54,526 nucleotides of DNA from Planctomyces sp. GTDB taxonomy: Bacteria > Planctomycetota > Planctomycetia > Planctomycetales > Planctomycetaceae. Position numbers and translations under genes: made by a program. Below are positions 34,779-45,123 of this stretch, piece by piece (position 1 is the first letter of the stretch; each line of letters begins with the position of its first letter). The stretch spans positions 1 to 54,526 of the forward strand of contig SXPC01000120.1 of NCBI GenBank assembly GCA_005778225.1. The letters are read 5' to 3'. The notes beneath the pieces were generated by a model. It saw only the letters and a program-made list of their open reading frames with translations, was not told the origin of the DNA and ran no database searches.

Positions 34779-34872
34779 GGATGGCTCAGGTCAGTTTTTC
34801 CAGCTGACCCCAGTTCCTTCGCCATGGGACGCCGATTCTGGGGTCAGCGATCGATCCTGACCCCAGCCACCC
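34779..34872. repeat. Family B palindrome in the 5' end of the PVC cytochrome gene (copy 3)
   Basis: GCTCAGGTCAG at the left, CAGCTGACCCCAGTTCCTTC and CTGGGGTCAGC inside, CCTGACCCCAGCCACCC at the right. Compared with copies 1 and 2, a base change creates an ATG (34824) in the middle. It lies within an open frame and appears to encode the first residues of the signal peptide. Confidence 0.9.
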
Positions 34873-37800
34873 TCGTCCTGCTATTCCTCGCGGGAATCGC
34901 GACCGCAGAAGATGATGGTCGCGATCACCTTATCGTCCCGGATGGCTTTGAAGCAGCGCTCTACTCGAACGATGATCTCGCCCACGACATCTTCTGCATG
35001 ACGACCGATGCGCAGGGACGCATCGTTGTCTCCGGCCCTGGCTATGTCAAGATCCTCGAAGACACCGATCAGGACAACCGCGCCGATAAAGTCATCACCT
35101 TCGCCAACGGCCCGGTTGAAGGTGCCCAAGGGATGTACTTCGATGGCCCTGACCTGCTCTGCATCGGCAACGAAGGCCTCCTGCGCTACGTCGACCGCAA
35201 CCGCGATGGTCAAGCCGACACGGCTCCTCAGCTCATGCTCAAGCTCCCAACCGGCGGCGAACACAACACCCACGCGATTCACCGCGGGCCCGATGGTGCC
35301 TGGTACGTCATCTGCGGCAACTCGTCCAACATCACTCACCACTATGCGACGCTGAAGACTTCTCCTTTAAAGACGGCTCGCGCGGGAGCCATCCTGCGTC
35401 TGAACCCGACACTCTCCGGCGGCGAGATCTTCGCGGAAGGCTTCCGCAATGCCTACGACTTTGATTTCACCAACGACGGAGAGATCCTTTCCTACGACAG
35501 CGATGGCGAACGCGATGTCTCACTTCCCTGGTATCGCCCTTGTCACCTGTATCACACGATGACCGCCTCCGATCACGGTTGGCTGTCACTGCACTGGAAA
35601 CAGCCCGCGTACGCCCTTGAGATTGCCCCCGTCGTTGATGACACGGGTCGAGGTTCGCCCACGGGTCTGATCGCTTACCGTCACAAGTCGTTCCCCGAGA
35701 TTTACCGGAACGCTGTCTTTGGCCTCGACTGGACCTTCGGCAAGATCTGGGCCTTCAAGCTGTCTCGCAACGGAGCGACTTATAAGTCCGAGAAAGAACT
35801 CTTCGCACAAGCCCGAGGCAACTTCGGCTTCGCGCCGACCTCGGGAGTCGTCGGCAAAGACGGCGCGCTGTATGTGGCCGTTGGTGGTCGTGGAACCCAG
35901 GGAGCGGTCTATCGCATCGCGGCGAAAGCGACTGCTCCTGAGATTCCCAACACGATCGATACCAACGAAATCACACAGTTCGAACTCCCCATCACCGATC
36001 CCGCCATCACACCCGCAGGCGGTCATGCACCCGTCAGCAACATGCCGGTCATCACTCCCGGCGCCCTCAGCAAAGAAGAGCTGACCGCGCCTCAGGAACT
36101 CCCAGTCCGGCCAATCGCCTATCAAACGTCCAAGCCTGTCGTCAACGATCAGACGAAAACCGCAGCCGCGACGACGACCATTAAAAAGCCCGAGCCCGCG
36201 CCAGCTAAATTTCATCCCAACGGCTTGATCGACGTCCTCGAAGCGCCTCAGCCACTCTCCAGCTGGTCGCGTCAGGAATGGGTTCCCAAAGCCTTCAACC
36301 TTCGTGAGCAGGCTTTCATTGCTGCTGCACTCGATACCAATCTGACGACGTCTCAACGTATCCGCGCCATCGAGATCCTCACCGAACTCTTCTCCGGTGT
36401 CGACCGAGACATGATGGGCAAGCTGGCTCTCGACCCGACCCCTGGCATCCGCGCCCGCGCTGTCTGGGGTTGGGGCCGAAGCTTCCCAGCCAATCCTCAA
36501 CGAGCCGTCATTCGACCGTACCTGATCGATCAGGATGCCTGGGTCTGTCGCTGTGCACTCGAATCACTTCTCTCGACCGATCCCGTCACGCTGAATACCT
36601 TCCGTCTCGAAATCGCCAAGGCTTTGGGAAACGACGACCGTCAGGTCCGTCTGCTGGCAAGCAAACTTGCTGTCCGTCTCAACGAACGTGACTTCCGCGC
36701 CCTGAGTGCCGATGCCGTCAAAGGGGGTTGGGCCGGCGCCCTTCATGTCGGCCTCGCTTACGCGGCCCGCACTGGCAAGGTCAACGCCTACGCGCTCAAC
36801 ATCGGGACGCAGATCGTTCGCAACAAGGAACTGGCCAACCTACACCTTGATGCGGTCCTGCTGATCCAGGCAGCCCTCGGAACTGTCGGTCCTGCACCCA
36901 ATGTTGTACCCGTCTTTGAAAGCTATACCCCTCTCTATAACCTCTCGAAAAACGAACGCGACCTCGACCCCGTCCGCATCGCGCTGGCGGAGATCTACCC
37001 AACGAGCAATCCCCAGGTGAACCACGAGATCGTTCGCACGTTCGCGATGCTGCAGACGTACAACGCGCAGACCGTCACTGCACTCCTCTCACAAATCACA
37101 CCCGAATCCGATCCGGTCGATGATCTTCACATCCTGTTTGCCCTCGGCGTCATCCCGGCTGATCGTGACTCCGCTCAATTGAACGCGACCGCATCGGCGT
37201 TCCTCAACCTCAGCAAGAAGATTCGTGAACGCGGTTACGTCATCGAAACACACTTCGATGACCGCATGGACGAAACCTACGAAGCCCACGTGAAAACATC
37301 CCCCGGACTCACCGACGCCATCGTCGGACACGCAAATTTTGGTCACCCCGACCACGTTCGCTTCCTCTCGCAGATCCGGGAAGAACAGGTCGAAGGCGCC
37401 TTCGACTCCTTCGTCAAGAAGTTGATGGAAGATCCTGAAAACTATCCTTGGACCGAAGATTCCGTTTTCGTCCTCGGCCAGACGGAGATCCCCGAAGTTC
37501 TCGACATGATCCGCGAACACGCCGACGATAACGCCCTGCGTCCCGCCGTCATGATGGCCCTTTCCGAACTCGGCGACCCGTCTGACCGCGCCCTGATTCT
37601 CAGCGGCATGGCCGACTATCAAGTCGATGTCGTCGCAGCCTGCCTGACCTATTTTCAGGCCGACCCGCAGGCGATTACGCCTGATGAGATGGTCCAAATG
37701 TACGCCGCGGCTCGCCGTCTCGATCAGGGCGAACAGGCCTACCAGGTCCGCTCCGACATCATGGATCTCCTCTTCGCCAAGACCGGCCAGACCCACGGCT

Positions 37801-38405
37801 TCATCTCCGGCAGCCTCGGCTTCCGCGATCAGACACAATCGCTGCTCACCTGGCGAGACTGGCTGACGAAGTCCTATCCCGATCAGATGAAAGAACTCGC
37901 CGGCCAGGATCCACAATCACTCGACACCTGGATGAAGAAACTCGAAACCGTCAACTGGTCATCGGGCGATGCCGCCCGCGGCCAGCACGTCTTCAATCAG
38001 GCCTCCTGCAGTCGCTGTCACGGCGGCGCGAAAGCCCTCGGGCCCGACCTCGCCGGTGTCTCGAACCGCTTCTCGAGAGCAGATCTGCTGACCGCGATCG
38101 TCGCCCCGAACCGCGATGTCTCCGCTCGTTATCAGACCCTCACCATCAGCACAGTCCAGGGCAAAGTCTACACCGGCCTGATCGTCTATGAAGCCAAAGA
38201 TGGACTCGTCCTGCGAGACTCAAGCAACAACACCTTCCGCATTGAAGCCAAAGACATCGACGTCAAGCAACCCAGCAACCTCTCCCTCATGCCCGAAGGC
38301 CTCCTCGACAAACTCACCGACCAGGAAGTCGCCGACCTCATGGCCTACCTGCAAGGCATCGGCCAAACCAAAATCGCCACCCCCGCAACAAACACCACGA
38401 AGTAA
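34824..38405 (+). CDS. PVC-type membrane-bound dehydrogenase/haem-binding protein
   Basis: Exported protein of 1193 residues from the ATG at 34824. The frame is open back to an ATG at 34686, but those 46 residues are hydrophilic and would bury the signal peptide. The chosen start gives MGRRFWGQRSILTPATLVLL...GIATA-ED. A glucose-dehydrogenase/NHL-type propeller follows (FCMTTDAQGRIVVSGPGYVK to YVAVGGRGTQGAVYRIAAKA). Next come a Pro/Ala/Lys linker, a HEAT-like repeat region (LTTSQRIRAIEILTELFSGV, and later segments) and a C-terminal cytochrome domain with CSRCH (1062-1066 of this start). Such proteins are characteristic of planctomycetes and are thought to oxidise sugars or other substrates. 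The start codon lies in a family B repeat. Confidence 0.88.
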   Translation: MGRRFWGQRSILTPATLVLLFLAGIATAEDDGRDHLIVPDGFEAALYSNDDLAHDIFCMTTDAQGRIVVSGPGYVKILEDTDQDNRADKVITFANGPVEGAQGMYFDGPDLLCIGNEGLLRYVDRNRDGQADTAPQLMLKLPTGGEHNTHAIHRGPDGAWYVICGNSSNITHHYATLKTSPLKTARAGAILRLNPTLSGGEIFAEGFRNAYDFDFTNDGEILSYDSDGERDVSLPWYRPCHLYHTMTASDHGWLSLHWKQPAYALEIAPVVDDTGRGSPTGLIAYRHKSFPEIYRNAVFGLDWTFGKIWAFKLSRNGATYKSEKELFAQARGNFGFAPTSGVVGKDGALYVAVGGRGTQGAVYRIAAKATAPEIPNTIDTNEITQFELPITDPAITPAGGHAPVSNMPVITPGALSKEELTAPQELPVRPIAYQTSKPVVNDQTKTAAATTTIKKPEPAPAKFHPNGLIDVLEAPQPLSSWSRQEWVPKAFNLREQAFIAAALDTNLTTSQRIRAIEILTELFSGVDRDMMGKLALDPTPGIRARAVWGWGRSFPANPQRAVIRPYLIDQDAWVCRCALESLLSTDPVTLNTFRLEIAKALGNDDRQVRLLASKLAVRLNERDFRALSADAVKGGWAGALHVGLAYAARTGKVNAYALNIGTQIVRNKELANLHLDAVLLIQAALGTVGPAPNVVPVFESYTPLYNLSKNERDLDPVRIALAEIYPTSNPQVNHEIVRTFAMLQTYNAQTVTALLSQITPESDPVDDLHILFALGVIPADRDSAQLNATASAFLNLSKKIRERGYVIETHFDDRMDETYEAHVKTSPGLTDAIVGHANFGHPDHVRFLSQIREEQVEGAFDSFVKKLMEDPENYPWTEDSVFVLGQTEIPEVLDMIREHADDNALRPAVMMALSELGDPSDRALILSGMADYQVDVVAACLTYFQADPQAITPDEMVQMYAAARRLDQGEQAYQVRSDIMDLLFAKTGQTHGFISGSLGFRDQTQSLLTWRDWLTKSYPDQMKELAGQDPQSLDTWMKKLETVNWSSGDAARGQHVFNQASCSRCHGGAKALGPDLAGVSNRFSRADLLTAIVAPNRDVSARYQTLTISTVQGKVYTGLIVYEAKDGLVLRDSSNNTFRIEAKDIDVKQPSNLSLMPEGLLDKLTDQEVADLMAYLQGIGQTKIATPATNTTK

Positions 38406-38450
38406 TCAGTAATACGAATCGCAATTTAAACCAGCGCGGTCAAAAAAGTC

Positions 38451-38540
38451 GTGCCATGCTCACAGCTTTGGGTGAGCATGCTGCTTGGTTTGACGTTGGA
38501 GCGTTCAGAACATGCTTGCTCAAAGCCGCAAGCATGGCAC
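38451..38540. repeat. Inverted repeat between convergent genes (family M)
   Basis: GTGCCATGCTCACAGCTTTG at the left is mirrored by GCTCAAAGCCGCAAGCATGG and CAC at the right, with a nested GAGCATGC pair. It lies between the stops of the PVC cytochrome and the MBL gene. Confidence 0.75.
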
Positions 38541-38567
38541 AGTTTCATCATCGACAGAGACCTTACC

Positions 38568-39353
38568 CTACTTAGGTCCGGTCCCTTCAAGGATCTCTTT
38601 CTCCCACTCATCGAGCAGCGGCCAGTCGATGGCGCAGGTCCCGAAGTCGGCCATGTAGAGATAGCCCTTCAGGCGATCAATCGTCTTCTGCAGCAGCTTC
38701 TTGTCATTGCGAAACGCAGGACCGTGACTTGGCAGCAGCCACTCGACATCCGAATCGCGGATTCGCTCTAGCGATGCAATGAAGTCCGGAATGTCGGATC
38801 CATGGTGAGCATCGATCGTCCCGACACAGCCATCGCGGAAAATGTTGTCGCCGGAGAACAGCAGGTTCCCCATGCGGAACGACAGCTGACCATGAGCATG
38901 CCCAGGCGTATGCCAGACCGTCAGCTCTTTCGAGCCGACGATGAGCTTGTCCCCTTCGTTGATTTCCTGATCGACTTTCAAATCCGGCAGGTCGATCGAA
39001 ATATCCTGAGCCGTGATTTCCGCGAACGTCATGATGCGGTCTTTATTGCGGAACAGCTCAGCGGTGTGCGGGTGCCCGACGACCTTCGCGTCAGGCAGGA
39101 ATTCTTTAGCTTTGTAGAAACCCTGAATGTGATCGACGTCAGCGTGAGATGCCACCAGGTACTTGCAGCCCGCGAGTGGAAAATCCATCTGACGGATCAG
39201 TTCGATGATCTCCGGGACGGTGTCTTCGTACCCGATATCAATCAGCAGCCAGTCATTCCCGTCGTAAACGAGGTAAATGCTGCAACCGAGGCGTCGTCGG
39301 GCCTGAAAGTTGAGCTCAATGACATTCGGAAAAAGTTCACGACGTTCAATCAT
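38568..39353 (-). CDS. MBL-fold metallo-hydrolase
   Basis: Cytoplasmic 261-residue protein, started at the internal [23 protein letters not shown]; the frame is open 30 codons further upstream without a signal. The metallo-beta-lactamase motif reads HADVDH (70-75), so the usual second histidine of HxHxDH is Asp. Other metal-binding motifs follow: [18 protein letters not shown] and PSHGPAF. The substrate is unknown; related proteins include glyoxalase II-like and beta-lactamase-like hydrolases. It is convergent with the PVC cytochrome. Confidence 0.85.
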   Translation of the reverse strand: MIERRELFPNVIELNFQARRRLGCSIYLVYDGNDWLLIDIGYEDTVPEIIELIRQMDFPLAGCKYLVASHADVDHIQGFYKAKEFLPDAKVVGHPHTAELFRNKDRIMTFAEITAQDISIDLPDLKVDQEINEGDKLIVGSKELTVWHTPGHAHGQLSFRMGNLLFSGDNIFRDGCVGTIDAHHGSDIPDFIASLERIRDSDVEWLLPSHGPAFRNDKKLLQKTIDRLKGYLYMADFGTCAIDWPLLDEWEKEILEGTGPK

Positions 39354-39502
39354 GACGGGCGATCCTGGAGCAAACAAAGAGGTGAGGCGTCCGTTTGTCG
39401 AATTGTAGGTTTTCACCTGTAGCAAACCAAGCCGATTCAACACGCCTATAGAAAAACTTCATCACAGAGTCTGGGAAAATGCTGGTCACACAATGAAGAA
39501 GA

Positions 39503-39626
39503 ACCACGGATAAACACAGATTAACACGGATGGAAATCACAAGAGAGGATCACACAAAAGCTGTTCCTCAAGACTTATATCTCATGACCTCTTCTTATCT
39601 GTGTTCATCAGTGTTTATCCGTGGTT
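39503..39626. repeat. Inverted repeat upstream of the MBL gene (family E)
   Basis: ACCACGGATAAACACAGATT at the left is mirrored by CAGTGTTTATCCGTGGTT at the right, and ATTAACACGG is mirrored by CTGTGTTCAT. It is a form of the CCACGGAT-type repeats seen in planctomycete and verrucomicrobial genomes. Confidence 0.85.
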
Positions 39627-39643
39627 GGATTCCCATGGCTTTA

Positions 39644-39955
39644 TCAGGCTTTCACGATGCCTGCATCATAAACCTTCACAGACTTCCATCCTGACTTGAA
39701 TTTGGCAATGAACTCCAAGTGTCGTGGGGCGACCTGATAGGCATCGTGAGCTTCGGTCGACTCAAAAATTGTATGCAACGCGACATGATAATCCGTCTGG
39801 TTGACCGGACGATTGTACTGCTCGGCTCGCGTTCCGGTCCCGTAGAACACACACCCCGGATGCCCCGACAGGTATTCATTGCAGGCGGCCACGAGGGCAT
39901 TGATATTTTCCGACGTCGGATCGTTCAGTTCGAAATACACGATGTGAGCCAGCAT
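39644..39955 (-). CDS. Dabb-family protein (stress-responsive alpha-beta barrel)
   Basis: A 103-residue dimeric ferredoxin-like barrel protein, started at MLAHIVYFELNDPTSENINA, where the family's usual N-terminal 'HIVxFxL' strand begins. The SDxHVALxxxFxS-type central motif is present as TDYHVALHTIFESTEAHDAY, followed by HLEFIAKFKSGWKSVKVYDA. An ATG 20 codons upstream gives a non-homologous extension. The function of Dabb proteins is poorly defined. A 9-base C tract (40049-40057) lies about 95 bases upstream of its start. Confidence 0.82.
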   Translation of the reverse strand: MLAHIVYFELNDPTSENINALVAACNEYLSGHPGCVFYGTGTRAEQYNRPVNQTDYHVALHTIFESTEAHDAYQVAPRHLEFIAKFKSGWKSVKVYDAGIVKA

Positions 39956-40301
39956 GGAACGCGTCCTTCCCAAAAGCGCAAGTAGTCGAGGATGACTCTG
40001 ACTATCCACGATCAACAGGGAATGTCAACTCTGAGGGGAATTCCCAAACCCCCCCCCGCCGGGAGGTTGGTGCTCATCACTTGAACATCAATGAAAGAGG
40101 ATCAAAGCCCACTTCGGCGAACCCACCAAATCGCGTAGCCAGAAAAATCGCGACAATCGGAACTTTCTCTACAGAACTGCTTCCGATTATGCCGACAACA
40201 AGGATTATGCGGCGCCACGTGACTGGGTCAGTATGCCTGCAGAGTACCCAGCCTCACATTAGAGTTGCCCAAACCACGCAGATTCGTCGGAGTCTCATTT
40301 T
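39956..40301. other. Divergent spacer upstream of the Dabb and Cys-rich genes
   Basis: No gene is recognised. Noteworthy are the 9-base C tract at 40049-40057, AATCGGAA (40155-40162) mirrored by TTCCGATT (40181-40188), and GGAAC at 40159 followed 17 bases later by TTC, which vaguely resembles an ECF-sigma promoter for the plus-strand gene. Confidence 0.4.
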
Positions 40302-41381
40302 ATGAATCGTATTCTCGTCCCTCTTCTGGCTGTCGTGTGTCTCGGCCTCACCGCGACCAGCGCCTCAGCTCAGCTGGTTGGTGGGTTTGAAGTTTCTCCT
40401 GTGGGGTTCCGTCATAACCATGGCGGCGGATTCGGCGGGCCGGTTTACGGTGCCCCGATGATGGGCTCACCCTCCTATGTCGATCCTGGCATGGGCTTTG
40501 GGGGTGGCGGTTGTGGATGTGGCGGGTTCGGGATGTGTGGACGATGCAAACCCAGTCTGCGTGAACGCATCTGGGGCAACCGTATGGAACGCTTCGAGCG
40601 ACGCGAAATGCGTCAGATGAACCGCTTCTGTCGTCGCTGCAGCCGATTCAACTGCGGCTGTGCCATGCCTCTGTGTGCTCCGACCTGTGCCCCATCGTGT
40701 GCTCCAGTGACGACCTACGTCCCACGTCAGTGCATCACCTATCAACAAGTCCCGGTGACGACCTATCGCACCGAAGCTTACTGTGAAACAGTCCCCGTCA
40801 CTGTCTATCAGCAACAGGTCCGATACCGTCAGGTTCCGGTTCAATCGATGCAGGTCGTCCCGCAAATGACGACGACCATGGTCCCTCAAACAACCTACGC
40901 CCCTCAAGGCGGCTGCAGCACGTGTGGCCCGAGCCCGATGATGGGTGGCAGCATGATGAGCACTCCCGGCCTGCCTTATCCTGGCGTGGGAATGCCGGGC
41001 GGCAGCTCGGCTCCGATGACTCCCGTCATGCCACCAACCTCAGAAGCAGCTCCTCCCCCAGGCTCGACCTCGTACATGCCACCAACATACTCGAACGTCC
41101 CCAGCTACGGCGTTCCAACCCCCACCGCAGACCCCAGCCTGCAGTTGAGCCCGAACCTCGATACGACCTGGCAGACCGTTCCCTCTCGTCACGATCCACG
41201 CACCAGCTACTACGATTACCGTGGCAGAAGTGATGACCGCTACAACAGCAACAACGGCTATCGCATGGTCGCCTACGACGACGAACCAGCCCCTCACCCT
41301 TCGTCAGTCGGTCGGTTCCGCGCCCCGACAGCCGCAGGCGTCTGGCAGTCACAAGCCGCAACAGGCACTGTCTACCGTTAA
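40302..41381 (+). CDS. Secreted Cys/Pro/Tyr-Val-rich protein, likely surface protein
   Basis: A 359-residue exported protein with a signal peptide (MNRILVPLLAVVCLGLTATS, cut at ASA-QL). The mature chain starts with a Gly-rich segment, then has Cys clusters (GGGGCGCGGFGMCGRCKPS, CRRCSRFNCGCAMPLCAPTC). Residues about 147-185 repeat the motif 'YxQVPVTTYRTE..CETVPVTVY', like the YTV-type repeats of planctomycete cell-wall proteins. The rest is Pro/Ser/Met-rich and ends in a Tyr/Asp/Arg-rich tail. The Cys content suggests disulfide crosslinking in the cell wall. A strong intrinsic terminator follows. Confidence 0.7.
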   Translation: MNRILVPLLAVVCLGLTATSASAQLVGGFEVSPVGFRHNHGGGFGGPVYGAPMMGSPSYVDPGMGFGGGGCGCGGFGMCGRCKPSLRERIWGNRMERFERREMRQMNRFCRRCSRFNCGCAMPLCAPTCAPSCAPVTTYVPRQCITYQQVPVTTYRTEAYCETVPVTVYQQQVRYRQVPVQSMQVVPQMTTTMVPQTTYAPQGGCSTCGPSPMMGGSMMSTPGLPYPGVGMPGGSSAPMTPVMPPTSEAAPPPGSTSYMPPTYSNVPSYGVPTPTADPSLQLSPNLDTTWQTVPSRHDPRTSYYDYRGRSDDRYNSNNGYRMVAYDDEPAPHPSSVGRFRAPTAAGVWQSQAATGTVYR

Positions 41382-41449
41382 GACGTAAGGCAGCACAGAC
41401 ATTCCTGTCCGTGTCATCTCAGAACAACCCGTGGGGAAACCGGGACCGT

Positions 41450-41484
41450 GGGAGCCGAGAGTCAATCTCGTCTCCCATTTTTTA
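41450..41484 (+). terminator. Intrinsic terminator after the Cys-rich secreted protein
   Basis: The hairpin GGGAG-C-CGAGA pairs with TCTCG-T-CTCCC (one mismatch) around the loop GTCAA and is followed by ATTTTTTA. It is a textbook rho-independent terminator. Confidence 0.85.
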
Positions 41485-41510
41485 TGCGCGATTGGGACGA
41501 GAGAAGAGTT

Positions 41511-41602
41511 TTACCACAGAGGCACGGAGGACACAGAGGTTCGAGGGGAGAAAAGAAAGTTGGTGGTCAAGAACTCCGTGATCTTCGTGTTTCTGTGGCG
41601 AA
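41511..41602. repeat. Family D palindrome (copy 1)
   Basis: TTACCACAGAGGCACGGAGG and ACACAGAGG at the left, CTCCGTGATCTTCGTGTTTC then TGTGGCGAA at the right. It lies between convergent genes and is related to the copy at 53515-53595. Confidence 0.85.
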
Positions 41603-41627
41603 GTTCTCTGGGCTTACACATCTGATG

Positions 41628-44600
41628 CTACGAATGAACGGCAACTCGCTCTGGTTCACTGAAATGCTGGTCCTCGTTGTCGTTGGGTGTAGTCCCGACC
41701 AAAAATCGGTAGAACAATCGGAACAGGCCGATCAGGTCATCCAGGATCATATTCAAGCAGGGAATCAGAATCAGCGTCAGCACTGTCGCGAAAGCCAGTC
41801 CAAAGGTCAGCGTCACCGCCATTGGAATCAGGAATTTCGCCTGGAATGACTTCTCCATCATCAGAGGGGCCAGCCCCGCGATCGTTGTCAGGCTCGTCAG
41901 CAGAATCGCCCGCAGACGTGATCTCGCTCCCAGAACGCTCGCTTCAAAGACATTCTTCCCCTGGCGACGAAGCTCGTTGATGAAGTCCACCAGCACCAGG
42001 GAATCGTTCACCACAATCCCCGAGAGCGCCACCAGTCCGATCAGACTCAGAATCGTCGCCGGGTTGCCGGTGATCCAGTGCCCGATGATCGCGCCCTGGA
42101 TCCCGAACGGAATCGCCAGCATCACCACCAGAGGCTGAAAGTAAGAACGGAACAGTCCCGCGATCATCATGTAAATGATCAGGAACGCCACCGGAAAGGC
42201 GAGTGTCAAACCTGCAAATGATTTTGCCTGCTCTTCCGACGTTCCGAGAAACTCGAACCGAACACTCGGATGCTCTCGCTGGATGTCCGCCAGCGCCGAT
42301 TCGCGGAACTTCGTCATCACTTCATTCAGATTTCCCAACGTCGAATCGACATCCCCGCGGACCGTGACGCTGCGCTCCTGAGCAGAGCGATGGATCGTCG
42401 TGAAGCCCAGCTTCTCTTCGATATGAGCCACTTCGCTGATGGGAATCCATCGCAGCTGGGAACGGATTTTCGCCATCTCACTGTCTGCAGAAATCGCCTG
42501 ATCGGTCATCGCCAGGGAAGGCCTTGGCACCCAGAGCTCTTCGAGTTGAAAGACATCCTTGCGATACTCCTCCGGCAGGCGCACCATGATTTTCACATCC
42601 TCGCGGTTCCGGGTGACGCGCCGCGCTTCTGCCCCATACAGAGCATTTCGCACGAAGGCTCCCAGGTCGGAAACCGTGATTCCCGTGGGCCGAGCCGACT
42701 CCAGTAACGTCAGTCGCGCTTCTTGTTTACCCAGATCGAAGTTGTCTTCCAGGTCCACAACCCCCTGATACTGATTCAACTCCTGCTTGATTCTCGTACT
42801 GACTTCGACGACCTCATCGAAGTCCTTCCCGGAGATTCGCATCTCAATATCTTTGCCAGCCGGCCCACCGGAAAATGCTTCCCAGACAACGGAGTTTACC
42901 CCGGGAATCGTCGCCGAAAACTTTCTCATGTCCGAAAGCAACGCTTCGCTCGACTTGAGCCCTTCAGCCTCGCGCTTATCCGACTCTTTCAACTCGATGA
43001 TCAGCTGCCCCAGGTGTGGCTGGACATCCGACCCGACGGCTCCCGTTCCGCCGATATTCACCTGAAATCCTGCCTGCATCTGCACTGAGACGACCTCAGG
43101 CTGCTCCATCACCTTCTCGGAAATCGCGATCAGGCGTTGACGGGTCTCATCAATGACCGTCCCCACCGGCATCTCCAGTTCCATCAGGACCGTCTCGGAA
43201 TCCATCTTTTGAATAAACTCGAATTTCACGATCCCTGCCGCGACTAACCCGAACGACAAACACAGCGTACACATCGCGATCGCCACCGTCACATAACGCC
43301 AGCGCAACGATATCAGCAGCAGCCACTCATAAGGTCTTAGTAACGTCCGCTCCATCATCCAGGTCTGAAGTATGCCGACGCGATGAAAGAACCCGGCCAC
43401 ACCTTTGGGTCGGTTTGTTTCATCGTAGTGTTTGACCTTCGGCAAGTGAGACAGGTGAGCGGGCAGAATAAAGAGCGCCTCAAGCAACGAGACGGTCAAC
43501 GCCGCCGTGACGACCAGCGGGAGTTCACGAAAGAACGTCCCGATTCGCCCCGTAATAAACAGCAACGGCAAGAACGCCCCAATGGTGGTTGACACCGACA
43601 CAATCACCGGCCACATGACTCCATCCGTCGCCCGGATCGCCGCCTCGCGGGCCGGCATTCCGTTCTCGACGCTGGTATAAATATTCTCGCCAATGACGAT
43701 CGCATCATCGACGATGATCCCGAGCACAATAATCAGCCCGAACATCGAGAGCAGATTGATCGTCACCCCAAAAAGTGACATGAGGATGAATGTCCCCATG
43801 AAGGACACCGGCAGGCCCATCGCGACCCAGAACGCCACCCGCCAGTTCAAAAACAAATTGAGCACCAGCAAGACGAGAATCAAACCCGACTGCCCGTTGC
43901 GAATCATCAGGTCAAGTCGCCCCGTCACAAAGCGAGACAGGTCGCTGTACAGCGCCAGATTGAACTTGTGAGGAAACGGCGTCGCCAGAGACTTTTCATA
44001 AACCACCTGTGGATCTGGACGTCCCGCGACGGCAGCGACAATTTTATTTGTCCAGACTCCCGCCAGCGCAAATGGCTTCCAGTACCACGGCTGTGCATAG
44101 GCGTCATTGAAACCCCAGGCATCAAATGGCTCTCCCTTTTTCCCCGCGATATACGCCTTGATGATTGTCGCGATCTGGATCGCGTCCTGTGATTTCGTCT
44201 TCTGAATGATCAGGTTCGCAGACCGTTTGCCGTTGAAGTAGTTGTCGATGTCCGTCTCGACAAATTCATCCCGAATCGTCGCGATGTCCCCCAGGAGAAT
44301 CCGCTGACCTGACGTCGTCGCAAAGACTTCGATATCTTCCAGGTCGACGCCGCGTGATTCCTCTCCCAGAACACGCACCGACACATTCGCAGCATCCCCC
44401 TTCAAGTTACCCGACGAAACATCAAGATTCGTCTTCCGAATCGCTTCAGCAACTTCGTTCAGTGTCAGGTCAAACTTCCTCAATGTCTCGGGATCGATCT
44501 CCACAGAGATCTCGTCCTCACGGGTCCCCGACAGCTGAATCTCGCTGACTCCCGGCAGCAGCAACAGCTCGTCGCGCAAGTCTCGCGCAGCCTGCTTGAG

Positions 44601-45050
44601 TTCCTTCTCAGAGCCATCACCATAAATCGCGACACTGATCACCGGAAGTGTCGGTTCTGCTTTTCGAGCCGTCAGCCGCTCGAGGTCCACGGGCATGTTG
44701 TCGATGGCTTTGATTTCCATATCGACTTCCTGCAGAACCGCGTCAACGTCTTTCACCTCGTTGAAAAGCGTCAGCGTCGTGACGGACATCCCTTCACTGA
44801 TTTGAGAATCGATCTTCTCGATCCCCTCGATATCCCGACAGGCCTCCTCGATCTTGATCGTGACCGCTTTCTCGAGTTCCTCCGGCTGCGTCGCCGGATA
44901 AACCGCCGTCACAATGATCGCATCCGGACGCGACTCCGGAAACATCTCCCGGACAAGCGTAAACGCAAACCCCGACCCCGCAATCAACAACACCGCCATC
45001 AGCATGTTGACCAGAACCGAGTTATTCACAGAAAAACGTGCAGGTGACAT
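41628..45050 (-). CDS. RND-family efflux transporter permease
   Basis: Inner-membrane proton-driven pump of 1140 residues. Its plan is a short N-terminal anchor ([20 protein letters not shown]), two large periplasmic loops and twelve or so membrane helices in two groups. Marks include [49 protein letters not shown] (residues with acidic proton-relay D D) and [20 protein letters not shown]. It belongs to the AcrB/heavy-metal RND clade more than to MMPL. No membrane-fusion adaptor or TolC-like channel gene is in the window, so they would be encoded elsewhere. It appears to stand alone. Confidence 0.9.
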   Translation of the reverse strand: MSPARFSVNNSVLVNMLMAVLLIAGSGFAFTLVREMFPESRPDAIIVTAVYPATQPEELEKAVTIKIEEACRDIEGIEKIDSQISEGMSVTTLTLFNEVKDVDAVLQEVDMEIKAIDNMPVDLERLTARKAEPTLPVISVAIYGDGSEKELKQAARDLRDELLLLPGVSEIQLSGTREDEISVEIDPETLRKFDLTLNEVAEAIRKTNLDVSSGNLKGDAANVSVRVLGEESRGVDLEDIEVFATTSGQRILLGDIATIRDEFVETDIDNYFNGKRSANLIIQKTKSQDAIQIATIIKAYIAGKKGEPFDAWGFNDAYAQPWYWKPFALAGVWTNKIVAAVAGRPDPQVVYEKSLATPFPHKFNLALYSDLSRFVTGRLDLMIRNGQSGLILVLLVLNLFLNWRVAFWVAMGLPVSFMGTFILMSLFGVTINLLSMFGLIIVLGIIVDDAIVIGENIYTSVENGMPAREAAIRATDGVMWPVIVSVSTTIGAFLPLLFITGRIGTFFRELPLVVTAALTVSLLEALFILPAHLSHLPKVKHYDETNRPKGVAGFFHRVGILQTWMMERTLLRPYEWLLLISLRWRYVTVAIAMCTLCLSFGLVAAGIVKFEFIQKMDSETVLMELEMPVGTVIDETRQRLIAISEKVMEQPEVVSVQMQAGFQVNIGGTGAVGSDVQPHLGQLIIELKESDKREAEGLKSSEALLSDMRKFSATIPGVNSVVWEAFSGGPAGKDIEMRISGKDFDEVVEVSTRIKQELNQYQGVVDLEDNFDLGKQEARLTLLESARPTGITVSDLGAFVRNALYGAEARRVTRNREDVKIMVRLPEEYRKDVFQLEELWVPRPSLAMTDQAISADSEMAKIRSQLRWIPISEVAHIEEKLGFTTIHRSAQERSVTVRGDVDSTLGNLNEVMTKFRESALADIQREHPSVRFEFLGTSEEQAKSFAGLTLAFPVAFLIIYMMIAGLFRSYFQPLVVMLAIPFGIQGAIIGHWITGNPATILSLIGLVALSGIVVNDSLVLVDFINELRRQGKNVFEASVLGARSRLRAILLTSLTTIAGLAPLMMEKSFQAKFLIPMAVTLTFGLAFATVLTLILIPCLNMILDDLIGLFRLFYRFLVGTTPNDNEDQHFSEPERVAVHS

Positions 45051-45063
45051 AGCTGATCTTTAT

Positions 45064-45092
45064 TTAGCTGCCCCCGGCGACTCGCCGGGGGG
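45064..45092. repeat. GC-rich hairpin upstream of the RND gene (family O)
   Basis: CCCCCGGCGA-C-TCGCCGGGGG is preceded by TTTAGC. The hairpin at 28923-28945 carries the same flank in inverted form (CTAAAT), so both seem to be one family. It lies in the leader of the RND gene. Confidence 0.75.
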
Positions 45093-45123
45093 AACGTCGT
45101 AAACTTCAAATCGAACGATTCTT

